DNA of 39,248 nt from CAYNFT01 sp964396535 (lineage in GTDB: Bacteria > Chloroflexota > Dehalococcoidia > Dehalococcoidales > UBA2162). The position numbers and the translations under genes were made by a program. Of the stretch, positions 16,274 to 23,762 are shown piece by piece. The notes beneath the pieces were generated by a model. It had not been told where the DNA came from and did no database searches. It saw only the letters and a program-made list of their open reading frames with translations. Where the stretch lies: positions 1 through 39,248 of the forward strand of contig CAYNFT010000008.1 in NCBI GenBank assembly GCA_964396535.1, read 5' to 3'. Numbering within the stretch: the stretch's first letter is position 1; every line of letters begins with the position of its first letter.

Positions 16274-16312
16274 TCCAGTTGCTTCAATATTATTCTAACA
16301 GGAGGTAAAAGC

Positions 16313-16801
16313 ATGGCATCAGAAGATTTTGCCCAATATATCGGTGTTCCAACAGGTGGAAGTATTTTTGAGGTAGAGAAAGAACCTATTAGAAGGTTCG
16401 CTGATGCGGTAGGTGACACAAATCCACTCTATTCGGATGAAGAATATGCCAAAAAAGCCGGGTATCGCTCTATTGTAGCTCCCCCAGGTTATATCAGCAT
16501 CCAGTGGAATGGTCGTCAGAGGATCAGTGCACCTGAAGGTGGTAACGCCAGAATGGGGATAATGACTCTCTTACGGGAAAAAGGCTACACTAATCCAGGG
16601 GGAGTTGACGGCGGGATTGAATATGACTTCTTCAAACCAGTTCAGGCCGGAGATACTATTACTACTTCCTCAATGATTAAGGACGTCACCGAGCGAGAAG
16701 GCCGGACGGGTAAGATGGCTTTCATGGTTAACGAGACAACCTTTACTAATCAGGATGGCGAGATAGTAGCCAAAGCACGTTCGACAACTATTCAACGATA
16801 G
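16313..16801 (+). CDS. MaoC-like hot-dog protein (N-terminal type)
   Basis: This 162-residue hot-dog protein is of the MaoC_dehydrat_N / HadA type. The opening GGSIFEVEKEPIRRFADAVGDTNPLY is the typical start of that half-enzyme; the usual His of the hydratase motif is not at the expected place (GDTNPLYSDE). Such subunits pair with a catalytic MaoC partner to form a (R)-enoyl-CoA or acyl hydratase. The neighbour 28 bases downstream is the natural partner. Start ATG 16313 has AGGAGGT upstream. The substrate is unknown; fatty or branched acyl-CoA is the likely class. Confidence 0.85.
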   Translation: MASEDFAQYIGVPTGGSIFEVEKEPIRRFADAVGDTNPLYSDEEYAKKAGYRSIVAPPGYISIQWNGRQRISAPEGGNARMGIMTLLREKGYTNPGGVDGGIEYDFFKPVQAGDTITTSSMIKDVTEREGRTGKMAFMVNETTFTNQDGEIVAKARSTTIQR

Positions 16802-16828
16802 CTAATCAATTATTTTTGGAGGAGAAAA

Positions 16829-17293
16829 ATGGCTGAACAACTATACTGGGAAGACATCGAAGTAGATAGCGAGGTAACCCCTCTGCCCAAGGTGGCTACT
16901 ACCCAAATGCTGATAAAATGGGCAGGTGCTTCAGGAGATTTTAACCCCCTACATTATGATGAGCCCTTTGCCAAGGTTTCCAAGGTAGACAGGCCGCCTG
17001 TCCATGGGGCATTAAAACGTCAGTGGTTAGTGCAGTTGATGACCGATTGGATAGGTGAGAAGGGAACCTTAAAGAAATTTTCCTGTCAATACCGGTCTTT
17101 TGATTATCCCCGAATGATGAAAACGATGGGGGAGCCTCATGAAGGAGATACCTGGCAGTGCAAGGGTAAGGTCACCAAAAAATATGTTGAAAACGGAGAG
17201 CACCTGGTAGACTGTGATATCCGGGTTGAGAATGGGAAAGGCGAGGTGACGACTCCAGGTACGGCGACTGTTAGCTTACCATCCAAAGGCTAG
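16829..17293 (+). CDS. MaoC-like hydratase (catalytic partner)
   Basis: This 154-residue hot-dog protein carries the hydratase-2 motif ASGDFNPLHYDEPFA, with the Asp and His that form the catalytic dyad in MaoC/HadB proteins. VHGALKRQWLVQLM follows as the second helix region. It lies directly after the N-terminal-type MaoC gene and before two SDR genes, so the two hot-dog proteins probably form a heterodimeric hydratase or dehydratase acting with the reductases in a beta-oxidation-like sequence. GGAGGAG precedes the start. The function class is clear, the substrate is not. Confidence 0.88.
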   Translation: MAEQLYWEDIEVDSEVTPLPKVATTQMLIKWAGASGDFNPLHYDEPFAKVSKVDRPPVHGALKRQWLVQLMTDWIGEKGTLKKFSCQYRSFDYPRMMKTMGEPHEGDTWQCKGKVTKKYVENGEHLVDCDIRVENGKGEVTTPGTATVSLPSKG

Positions 17294-17343
17294 TTCCTCA
17301 GAATAGTGCTACTTCAAATAAATAATTTTTAGGAGGGTAAAAG

Positions 17344-18378
17344 ATGGCTGATTTACTAAAGGACAAGGCGGCTGTGGTTACTGGTGCTGGCCGAGGTCTT
17401 GGTAGGGCATTCGCCATGGCCCTTGCTGCAGAGGGTGCCAAGGTGGTAGTCAATGATTTAGGCGTAGAGCGTGACGGCAGTGGCGTTGCTCACGGACCAG
17501 CAGATGATGTGGTAGCTGAGATAAAAGCACAGGGCGGGGAGGCTGTATCTAATTACGATAACGTAACTATAACCGAGGGTGGCGAGAATATTATTAAGAC
17601 CTGCGTTGATAGTTTTGGCAAGATTGACATCCTGGTTAACAATGCTGGCATTCTCAGGGACCGGATGCTTTTCAACATGTCTCCAGAGGAATGGGACTCC
17701 GTTATCAAAGTTCACCTTTACGGGCTTTATAACTGCACCAAGCCGGCCTGTATCTTGATGAGGCAGCAGAGGAGCGGGCGGATAATCAATATTACATCCC
17801 CAACAGCATTGATGGGTGGAAACCCCGGCCAGTCAAATTACGGGGCTGCTAAGGCTGGTGTAATGGGCTTCACCCGGGTTGTGTCTCGAGAGATGGGTAG
17901 ATATGGGGTAACGGTAAATGCTTTCTGCCCTGTAGCTGCCACCAGGATGACTCAATCGCCCGAGATGGAGGCCGCTAGACAACAGAGACCCTCACGCCCA
18001 CAAGCCGGCGCTGGTGGGCCAGGAGGTCCCCCAGGTGGTGGTGGGCCAGGAGGTCCTCCAGGTGGTGGTGGGCCAGGAGGTCCTCCAGGTGGTGGTGGAC
18101 CAGGAGGTCCCCCGGCACAGAGACCGCGAATGGCAGAGCCAGAAGATAACGCCCCAATGATTGTATTTTTGGCCACCGATGCTGCCGCCAATATCAACGG
18201 CCAGACCTTTGGCTTATCAGGAACAGGAGGAGTTAGCCTGTACGCTCCCTTCCCTCCGGCTTTAAAGAGTATCCATAAGGATGGACGATGGACTGTTGAT
18301 GAGCTGGTACGGCTTGTGCCGACTACACTGGCTCAGGGTCTGGTGAATCCGTCACCACCTCAGCCGCCTAAGGAGTAG
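17344..18378 (+). CDS. SDR oxidoreductase with Gly/Pro repeat insertion
   Basis: This short-chain dehydrogenase of the HSD17B4/FabG-like type has 344 residues. TGAGRGLG (13-20), NNAG (99-102), ITSPTALMGG with Ser152, and Tyr166-x3-Lys170 (NYGAAK) are intact. Residues 224-257 are a low-complexity insert of four GGPGGPPGG units, placed where SDRs have the mobile substrate-loop region after the MTQSPEM helix. The next gene, a paralogue, has a normal 30-residue helical stretch there (EEIQAGFKKRYEAG). After the insert the fold continues with NAPMIVFLATD and GQTFGLSG. The C-terminus beyond residue 305 (WTVDELVRLVP) matches that of the paralogue. It is probably active on hydroxyacyl-CoA, but this is inferred. 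AGGAGG precedes the start. Confidence 0.88.
   Translation: MADLLKDKAAVVTGAGRGLGRAFAMALAAEGAKVVVNDLGVERDGSGVAHGPADDVVAEIKAQGGEAVSNYDNVTITEGGENIIKTCVDSFGKIDILVNNAGILRDRMLFNMSPEEWDSVIKVHLYGLYNCTKPACILMRQQRSGRIINITSPTALMGGNPGQSNYGAAKAGVMGFTRVVSREMGRYGVTVNAFCPVAATRMTQSPEMEAARQQRPSRPQAGAGGPGGPPGGGGPGGPPGGGGPGGPPGGGGPGGPPAQRPRMAEPEDNAPMIVFLATDAAANINGQTFGLSGTGGVSLYAPFPPALKSIHKDGRWTVDELVRLVPTTLAQGLVNPSPPQPPKE
18013..18114 (+). repeat. 27-bp tandem repeat inside the SDR gene
   Basis: Nearly four in-frame copies of a 27-base unit (GGTGGGCCAGGAGGTCCTCC then AGGTGGT) encode GGPGGPPGG. Units differ at only a few third positions, so the array seems young or actively homogenised. Its length is a multiple of three and the reading frame is open across it. 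Confidence 0.9.
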
Positions 18379-18442
18379 TAGCCAGCAGGTATGTTATTCG
18401 ACATACAAAGGTAAAAGTCTAAGATAAAGGTGAGAGTACAGT

Positions 18443-19354
18443 ATGGGTGATAGACTGAAGGATAAAGTAGCTATAGTTACCGGCTCAGGGCAAGGAATTG
18501 GACGAGCTATAGCAGTAGCTTTGGCTAAAGAAGGTGCCAAGTTAGTTACTAATAATCGTTCGAAAGGTGCCCAAGGTGGAGATGCTGAGACCACAGCCAA
18601 GCAGATTACAGATATGGGTAGTCAGGCTGTACCCTTCTTTGGCAGCGTCTCTGATTTTGAGGTAGCCGGCAAGCTGATACAGACAGCGGTGGATAAATTT
18701 GGCAGGCTTGACATCCTGGTGAATAATGCCGGTACTGACCGCCCTCACATGGTCTGGAACATGACAGAAGAGGAATGGGACATAAGTTCGGATTCCTACC
18801 TTAAGGGCGCTTTCAACTGTACCCGGTTTGCCTGCGGGGTAATGAGAGAACAAAAGTGGGGGCGGATAATAAATACCACCTCTACTGCCTGGTTAGGTAC
18901 CGTTGGACACTGCAATTACGGGGCAGCTAAGGCGGGAATCGTAGGTCTGACCAGATCTATAGCCAGGGAGATGGGCAGGTATGGAGTAACCTGCAATGCC
19001 TATGCCCCAACGGCGTCAACACGGTTTAGTGCGAGCGAGGAGATACAGGCTGGCTTTAAGAAAAGATATGAAGCAGGGCTTATGACCAAGGAGAGATTCG
19101 AAGAGCTGACCAATCTACCCGACCCGGAGACATTGACTCCCTTCATAGTTTATCTCTGCACTGACCAGGCGGCTGATATAAACGGGCAGGTGTTCGACGT
19201 TACCGGAGGGAATATCGCCATTTACTCAGAGCCGGTAAAGAAGAAGGATATCGATAAAAAAGAAGGCTTGTGGACAGTAGAGGAGCTAATAGAACTGGTG
19301 CCCAAGGCATTACTGGAAGGATACACGAATCCAGCACCAGCAAGCCAGGAGTAG
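18443..19354 (+). CDS. SDR oxidoreductase, paralogue of the preceding gene
   Basis: This 303-residue short-chain dehydrogenase has TGSGQGIG, NNAG, TTSTAWLG with the catalytic Ser, and NYGAAKAG. It shares with the previous gene the unusual C-terminal part ending in a WTVEELIELVPKALLEGYTNP-like run, which marks the two as close paralogues. It has no Gly/Pro insert. GGTGAGAG lies about ten bases before ATG 18443. The 64-base gap after the previous gene has no terminator, so the two are one transcript, which ends at the terminator at 19403. The two SDRs may act on different oxidation levels or chiral forms of the same acyl intermediates; this is a guess. Confidence 0.88.
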   Translation: MGDRLKDKVAIVTGSGQGIGRAIAVALAKEGAKLVTNNRSKGAQGGDAETTAKQITDMGSQAVPFFGSVSDFEVAGKLIQTAVDKFGRLDILVNNAGTDRPHMVWNMTEEEWDISSDSYLKGAFNCTRFACGVMREQKWGRIINTTSTAWLGTVGHCNYGAAKAGIVGLTRSIAREMGRYGVTCNAYAPTASTRFSASEEIQAGFKKRYEAGLMTKERFEELTNLPDPETLTPFIVYLCTDQAADINGQVFDVTGGNIAIYSEPVKKKDIDKKEGLWTVEELIELVPKALLEGYTNPAPASQE

Positions 19355-19402
19355 GCTAAAGTAAGTCGAGTTAGAACTACTTAATCCGCTTGCTTATTTT
19401 GT

Positions 19403-19447
19403 GGGAGCTTGATATTTTACATGAAATGTCATAGCTCCCGCTTTTTT
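19403..19447 (+). terminator. Intrinsic terminator of the MaoC-SDR operon
   Basis: GGGAGCT (19403-19409) pairs with AGCTCCC (19433-19439), with extra inner pairs (ATTT with AAAT), followed by GCTTTTTT. It lies 49 bases after the last SDR stop. Confidence 0.88.
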
Positions 19448-19469
19448 GGAACCGGATTAGCTGAGAATC

Positions 19470-19558
19470 TTTATAACCCATCCCCCTGACCCCCCTCCCT
19501 TAGCAAGGGGAAGGGGGATGAAGGGAGATGGGGTTATAAAAATTAAGGGGGTGAGGTT
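19470..19558 (+). repeat. Double-hairpin repeat, copy 3 (variant)
   Basis: This copy keeps the inner G/C-rich hairpin (CCCCCTCCCTT..AAGGGGAAGGGGG, 19491-19517) and the tail GGGGGTGAGGTT (19547-19558). Hairpin 1 is replaced by an outer stem TTTATAACCC..GGGGTTATAAA (19470-19540) that encloses the inner hairpin. The tail points toward the 3' end of ade. Together with copy 4, in the opposite orientation, it brackets ade. Confidence 0.75.
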
Positions 19559-19601
19559 GGTAAACAATCTCATTACCTTGTTATCATTGTGGGTATTTCC
19601 C

Positions 19602-21227
19602 CTATTTAACCAGCTTGAACTCACCGACATCTACCAGCCCCAGGTCGGTTAGTCTGAGTTCAGGAATCACCGGCAGAGCCACAAAGGAGAGGGTAGAGAA
19701 CGGCGAAGGTAACGTTGTTCCTAATTGAGCCGCCACCTGCTCCAGCTTCTCTAGTGTATTCACCACTATCTCCAACGGTTCATCAGACAGTAGTCCAGCA
19801 ATAGGCAAGGCTAGACTGGCCAGTACCCTGCCACCAGCAGCAGCTACCAGACCACCCTGAAGTTTTTCAATCTCCCTGATAGCGGTTACTATATCTTCAT
19901 CATTGGTGCCGACAGCGACAATATTATGAGAATCATGGGCAATAGATGAGGCAAGAGCCCCTCTCTTCAAACCGAACCCCGTAACCAGCCCCAAGCCGAT
20001 ATTACCTGTAGCCTTATGCCTTTCCACTACCACCAGCTTCAGAATATCACGACTAACGTCGGGCACAACAGCCCCATCTACAACCTGAACCTTCTCCAGC
20101 CTTTTCCTGGTAACTATCTGCCCCGGGATAATCTCAATAACCAGCTCAGCTTCTCCCGAAGCCGCAAGCCTCAACGCCTCAAGATTGAAGGGCTTAAAAT
20201 TCACGGTACTGGTTAAGCCTCTGCCACTAACCTTATCCACCGAGAATAATGGCTTCCCTCCTCCGGCAACAAGGCGACCCCGGTAAAAGACCATATCTAT
20301 TTGCAGGCTGAACAATTCACTAATGACAATTAGATTGGCCTGGTAGCCAGGAGCTATTGCTCCAAGTCTCTCCAGCCTGAAATACTCTGCGGGATTAATG
20401 GTAGCCAGTTGAATAGCCCGTACCGGCTCAAGACCACGAGCAATCGCCTTTCGCACTACAGCGTCAAGGTCGCCATCCCTCAGCAGGTCAACACAACTAC
20501 GGTCGTCAATAACAAACATGCATCTCTTATAGGTTTTGTCAGTGACTAAAGGCAGTAGAGCATCCAGATTTTTCTCCGATGAGCCTTCTCTAATCATGAT
20601 AAACATGCCCTGCCTCAGTTTTTCCCTGGCTTCCTCCAGAGAAACTGACTCATGGTCAGAGTAGATGCCAGCCGCAATATAGGCGCTGAGGTTTTTACCG
20701 CTAACACTAGGAGCATGGCCATCAGCTACCTTACCCCGGGCAAGGTTAATTTTACTCAGCACAGCTTCATCACCACTTATCACGCCGGGAAAATTCATTA
20801 CTTCGCCCAGTCCAATGCAATTCCTCCACCTGAGGACCTGACGGAGAGCCTCTGCATCAAGGCTGGCTCCTGAGGTCTCAAGGTGGGTAGCCGGCACACA
20901 GGAAGGAGCCATTAAGAAGAGCTCAAGAGGCAGACGGCGAACAGAGTTCATTACGTACTTCATTCCGGCTAACCCGGAAACGTTGGCGATTTCGTGAAGG
21001 TCGGTCACTATTGCCGTAGTGCCTCTGGGCACCACGGCACGGGAGTATTGAGCAACATCGAGCATAGAGCTTTCCAGGTGCACATGCCCATCAATTAATC
21101 CCGGAGCCAGGTACTTACCCTCTAAATCCAGCACTTCCTTTGCCTGGTGATAATCCCCTACCCCGGCAACCCGACCCGCGCAAATAGCCACATTGCCCGG
21201 CTCAATCTCACCGGTAAATACATTCAC
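19602..21227 (-). CDS. ade: Adenine deaminase, 5' end altered
   Basis: Adenine deaminase turns adenine into hypoxanthine. Metal site residues are present: GHVHLESSML, VTDLHEIANV, GEVMNFPGV, DGHAPSVSG, SDHES, IDDRSCVDL, and the C-terminal AHDSHNIVAVGTND. Canonical start GTG 21227 gives 541 residues, shorter than the family because the usual N-terminal part (VAKGELPADLVLANARV) is missing. That part is encoded upstream in frame, but no ATG, GTG or TTG precedes it; the frame runs to ATA at about 21299 and then a TAG, exactly where repeat copy 4 begins. Either translation starts at GTG, or at a non-standard codon, or the gene is damaged. Hypoxanthine would go to the nearby Hpt. Confidence 0.85.
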   Translation of the reverse strand: MNVFTGEIEPGNVAICAGRVAGVGDYHQAKEVLDLEGKYLAPGLIDGHVHLESSMLDVAQYSRAVVPRGTTAIVTDLHEIANVSGLAGMKYVMNSVRRLPLELFLMAPSCVPATHLETSGASLDAEALRQVLRWRNCIGLGEVMNFPGVISGDEAVLSKINLARGKVADGHAPSVSGKNLSAYIAAGIYSDHESVSLEEAREKLRQGMFIMIREGSSEKNLDALLPLVTDKTYKRCMFVIDDRSCVDLLRDGDLDAVVRKAIARGLEPVRAIQLATINPAEYFRLERLGAIAPGYQANLIVISELFSLQIDMVFYRGRLVAGGGKPLFSVDKVSGRGLTSTVNFKPFNLEALRLAASGEAELVIEIIPGQIVTRKRLEKVQVVDGAVVPDVSRDILKLVVVERHKATGNIGLGLVTGFGLKRGALASSIAHDSHNIVAVGTNDEDIVTAIREIEKLQGGLVAAAGGRVLASLALPIAGLLSDEPLEIVVNTLEKLEQVAAQLGTTLPSPFSTLSFVALPVIPELRLTDLGLVDVGEFKLVK

Positions 21228-21299
21228 TACCCTGGCATTAGCCAGAACCAGGTCGGCGGGAAGCTCCCCTTTCGCAACTGAGATTAAGTTTTTATTTAT

Positions 21300-21411
21300 C
21301 TACCTCACCCCCTAATTTTTTATATAACCCTATCCCCCTTTATCCCCCTTCCCCTTATTAATGGGAAGGGGGAAATCTATGTAAGAGGGACTAAAGTCCC
21401 TCTTGGACTCC
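21300..21411 (-). repeat. Double-hairpin repeat, copy 4
   Basis: On the minus strand the order is GGAGTCC, hairpin 1 (AAGAGGGACT..AGTCCCTCTT, 21404-21383), hairpin 2 (21373-21343; TCCCCCTTCCC against GGGAAGGGGGA), an AT-rich linker with an extra GGGGGATAGGGTT, and the tail GGGGGTGAGGTA. The tail touches the first in-frame codons of ade. Confidence 0.82.
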
Positions 21412-21607
21412 CATTTAATAATATTTGACCTTGCCCCCTCTTCAACTCCCTACAGTATTCCCTATAATTAAGTATTATAAGATAAATTCTGCCTCTCTTT
21501 AACTCTTCATTGCAGAAAGGCTTCACTCTTTTGACTCTACTTTTTATTTCTCACCTTCGAAGCAGGGGGGAGGAATAGTTGTTGAAAGGTTTTATGAACC
21601 TGAACCA
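21412..21607. other. Intergenic region with repeat relic
   Basis: There is no gene here. Positions 21434-21450 read GGGAGTTGAAGAGGGGG on the minus strand, the same as the first part of the repeat, so a further partial copy lies next to copy 4. The rest is AT-rich and holds the candidate promoter at 21474-21502. Confidence 0.5.
21474..21502 (-). promoter_or_regulatory. Candidate promoter upstream of ade
   Basis: Read on the minus strand, TTAAAG (21502-21497), 17 bases and a perfect TATAAT (21479-21474). The -35 is poor (three of six). Transcripts would pass through copy 4 before ade. Confidence 0.4.
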
Positions 21608-22345
21608 TTATTTGCTCAGGGGAAACTCATCTGGGAACACAATTTTTGTCTCGTAATCAAGGAAGGCCGACCGCAAGGCTTCCAAACCCACTCGCTCCAT
21701 CTGAATATATACTGGCCGTCTGCCGATTTCATCCGGGGCGTGGGCATCCGAGCCCTGAATGCAGGCGTATTTCTTGGGATAATCACGCACCTGCCCAGCA
21801 TTCCAGGCACCTTTACTTTGAGGTATGGTGATTTCCAGGGCGCTGAGGTAATTATTACCGTGTATCTCCCTCTTAACCCGACGCGGCTCATTTGTCTCAA
21901 GAAACCCGCTCGGCCATCTCTCAATATGGGCGGCTATGGCAATACCCCCTCGCTCTTCTATTTTTTGAAAGACCTCTTCTATCCTATCACCTGTCATAGT
22001 ATGCGCATCTCCCCGTCCTTCCCGTGCAATCCCGACATAGTCAAGAAAATCATCCAACTTCTCCACTGGGGTATTCAGTTCAAATATGGCAATAACATGC
22101 CCTTCTTTCGTTGACAATTCAACACCAGGGAAGACTAAGAGACTCTTCTTTTTTGCAATTTGCCTAATATCTTCGACCGCTTCGACCGTGTTATGGTCTG
22201 TAATAGCAATTACCTCCAGACCGTTAGCCAGTGCAGCATCAACAATCTGCTCTGGGATAACGGATTTATCGCTGTAACACATCGATTTTGGAGTATGCAC
22301 ATGCAAATCTACCTTCCTGAAATCTGGAGTCATCGCTCCGTTCAT
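21608..22345 (-). CDS. PHP-domain phosphoesterase
   Basis: This 245-residue PHP-fold metal-dependent phosphoesterase shows the family motifs in order: DLHVHTP, ITDHNT, FPGVELST, AAHIER and GSDAH, covering all metal-binding His/Asp/Glu sites. Stand-alone PHP proteins include histidinol phosphatase and nucleotide or oligonucleotide phosphatases; the YciV/TrpH group fits the start motif but not exactly. The ATG at 22345 overlaps the hpt stop by four bases (ATGA), so it is translated with hpt and a nucleotide role is likely. A second ATG four codons on is also possible. Confidence 0.85.
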   Translation of the reverse strand: MNGAMTPDFRKVDLHVHTPKSMCYSDKSVIPEQIVDAALANGLEVIAITDHNTVEAVEDIRQIAKKKSLLVFPGVELSTKEGHVIAIFELNTPVEKLDDFLDYVGIAREGRGDAHTMTGDRIEEVFQKIEERGGIAIAAHIERWPSGFLETNEPRRVKREIHGNNYLSALEITIPQSKGAWNAGQVRDYPKKYACIQGSDAHAPDEIGRRPVYIQMERVGLEALRSAFLDYETKIVFPDEFPLSK

Positions 22346-22875
22346 TTGTCGTCACCTAAAGTGCAGATATCAGGAAGATTGCGAAACTTCTCATCCCAAT
22401 CGATGCCATAACCAACAATGAACTTATCGGGCACAGTAAAACCCAGATAGTCAATATTCACTGAAACCTGTCGCCGGGAAGGCTTGTCAGTCAGCGCACA
22501 GAGCCTCAGTGAAGCAGGCTTCTCCTTCTGTAGATAATCCAGGAGGAAAGCTGAAGAGTGTCCGGTGTCCACAATATCCTCAACCACCAGCACATCCCTA
22601 TCCCTGATTTGAGAACGAAGACCCTGCACCACCTTTAATTCCCCGGGAGTGCTCCTTCCCCGACCGTAACTGGATAGCTGGACAAACTCCACCTCCAAGG
22701 GAAAGTCAAGAAGTCGAATCAGGTCAGCCATAAAGACGAAGGAGCCTTTAAGAATACCTATCAGCAACGGGTTCTTGTTCTGGTAATCCCTTTTGATTTC
22801 AGCCGCCAGCTTCTTAACGGCGACTTCTATTTCCTCTCGGCTGAAAAGTATCTGAGGTTTAGGTTCAGAACTCAT
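22342..22875 (-). CDS. hpt: Hypoxanthine phosphoribosyltransferase
   Basis: Hpt salvages hypoxanthine or guanine to IMP or GMP using PRPP. The 177-residue protein has the PRPP loop VLVVEDIVDTGHSSAFLL, the substrate loop near LIGILKGSFVFMADL and the C-terminal FIVGYGIDWDEKFRNLPDI typical of bacterial Hpt. It is first in a minus-strand group with the PHP gene and probably ade, which makes hypoxanthine, so the group is a purine salvage unit. The start ATG lies 32 bases downstream of the rhomboid stop. Confidence 0.93.
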   Translation of the reverse strand: MSSEPKPQILFSREEIEVAVKKLAAEIKRDYQNKNPLLIGILKGSFVFMADLIRLLDFPLEVEFVQLSSYGRGRSTPGELKVVQGLRSQIRDRDVLVVEDIVDTGHSSAFLLDYLQKEKPASLRLCALTDKPSRRQVSVNIDYLGFTVPDKFIVGYGIDWDEKFRNLPDICTLGDDK

Positions 22876-22907
22876 TGTTACTTAAAATAACAGCCTTTCT
22901 TCTATTT

Positions 22908-23513
22908 CTAAGCCCAGTAAACTCGGCGTTGCCTCCTCCTGAAAATAAAGCCAGCTATCAGACCCAAAACGAGACCGCCGAGATGAGCATGCCAGGCTAC
23001 GCCAGGCATAAAGGAGAGTATTAAGAAGCCGCCAATAACAGCAATCCAGAGGGGTATGGGAACCGGTATCGGGATGATAAAAACTGTCATCCTCGGTCTC
23101 AATACTGTCAATGCTCCGGCTATGGCAAAAATGGCTCCCGAAGCTCCAATAGCTATGGATAAACGCGGTGCCAGAAGCAGGTAAACAACGTTTCCCAGAA
23201 TTCCTCCCAGAAAATAAACAATGAAAAAATTTCTACTCCCTACCAGTCTATGCAGGTAACTACCGAAGAAATATAGAGTCAACATATTGGCCAAAATATG
23301 CCATATTCCAGGAAAAGGGTCATGAATAAACATATTGGTCACTATGGTCCACCACCGGGCTGGAAAGCTCAACGGGGACAAACCGAACGAACTAATAAAA
23401 AGTTCAGGACTTATCGAAGTGGCAATATACAGTATCAGGTTTACCACTATCAGAAATCCTATAGGGCCAAGACTAAAACCTCTACTTCCTCTATAGCTGA
23501 CTCTATATGCCAT
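22908..23513 (-). CDS. Rhomboid family intramembrane serine protease
   Basis: This 201-residue six-helix membrane protease cleaves transmembrane segments of other proteins. Catalytic Ser125 lies in GASGAIFA and the catalytic His177 in WHAHLGG; the supporting His72 and Asn76 (HILANMLTLYFFG) form the oxyanion region. The N-terminus MAYRVSYRGSRG is cytoplasmic and basic; the C-terminus ends RRRQRR, again cytoplasmic. It precedes hpt by 32 bases. The substrate is unknown. Confidence 0.9.
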   Translation of the reverse strand: MAYRVSYRGSRGFSLGPIGFLIVVNLILYIATSISPELFISSFGLSPLSFPARWWTIVTNMFIHDPFPGIWHILANMLTLYFFGSYLHRLVGSRNFFIVYFLGGILGNVVYLLLAPRLSIAIGASGAIFAIAGALTVLRPRMTVFIIPIPVPIPLWIAVIGGFLILSFMPGVAWHAHLGGLVLGLIAGFIFRRRQRRVYWA

Positions 23514-23655
23514 TATCCACTTACCGTCATATTGCTGAGAGCAGGATTAGATATAAGCCACACTCTTATATAATAACCTCCAAGAAGTGATTGTAGCAAG
23601 GTTGATGATAAATTATTAAGGAAAGATAGAACAGGCCAAGAGAATGGATGGTATA

Positions 23656-23686
23656 TTGACTACACCAGAGGTAGTTGTGTTATTAT
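23656..23686 (+). promoter_or_regulatory. Candidate promoter of the repeat membrane protein
   Basis: TTGACT (23656-23661) and TATTAT (23681-23686) are separated by 19 bases, longer than ideal. It is the only reasonable site before the gene at 23763. Confidence 0.3.
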
Positions 23687-23762
23687 AGTAAATCAAGATA
23701 AACCAGGCATTAAGAATTTTTACCAGCATAGGTTTGAATCTGGATTGGAGAAAACACACTAA

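Noticed and set aside
18013..18114. Tandem repeat as a possible CRISPR array
   Set aside because: The units follow each other without spacers and encode a Gly/Pro stretch in frame; no Cas gene is near.
17952..18197. Proline-rich reading frame on the minus strand opposite the SDR repeat
   Set aside because: It is the shadow of the Gly/Pro repeat; no ribosome binding site, and the plus-strand SDR is clearly real.
19602..21227. ade flanked by inverted repeats as a transposon
   Set aside because: No transposase and no target duplication are visible, and copy 3 is a variant; only the bracketing is noted.
23731..23745. GGTTTGAATC resembling a tRNA T-loop
   Set aside because: The flanking bases cannot form the T stem and no acceptor or anticodon arms are found around it.
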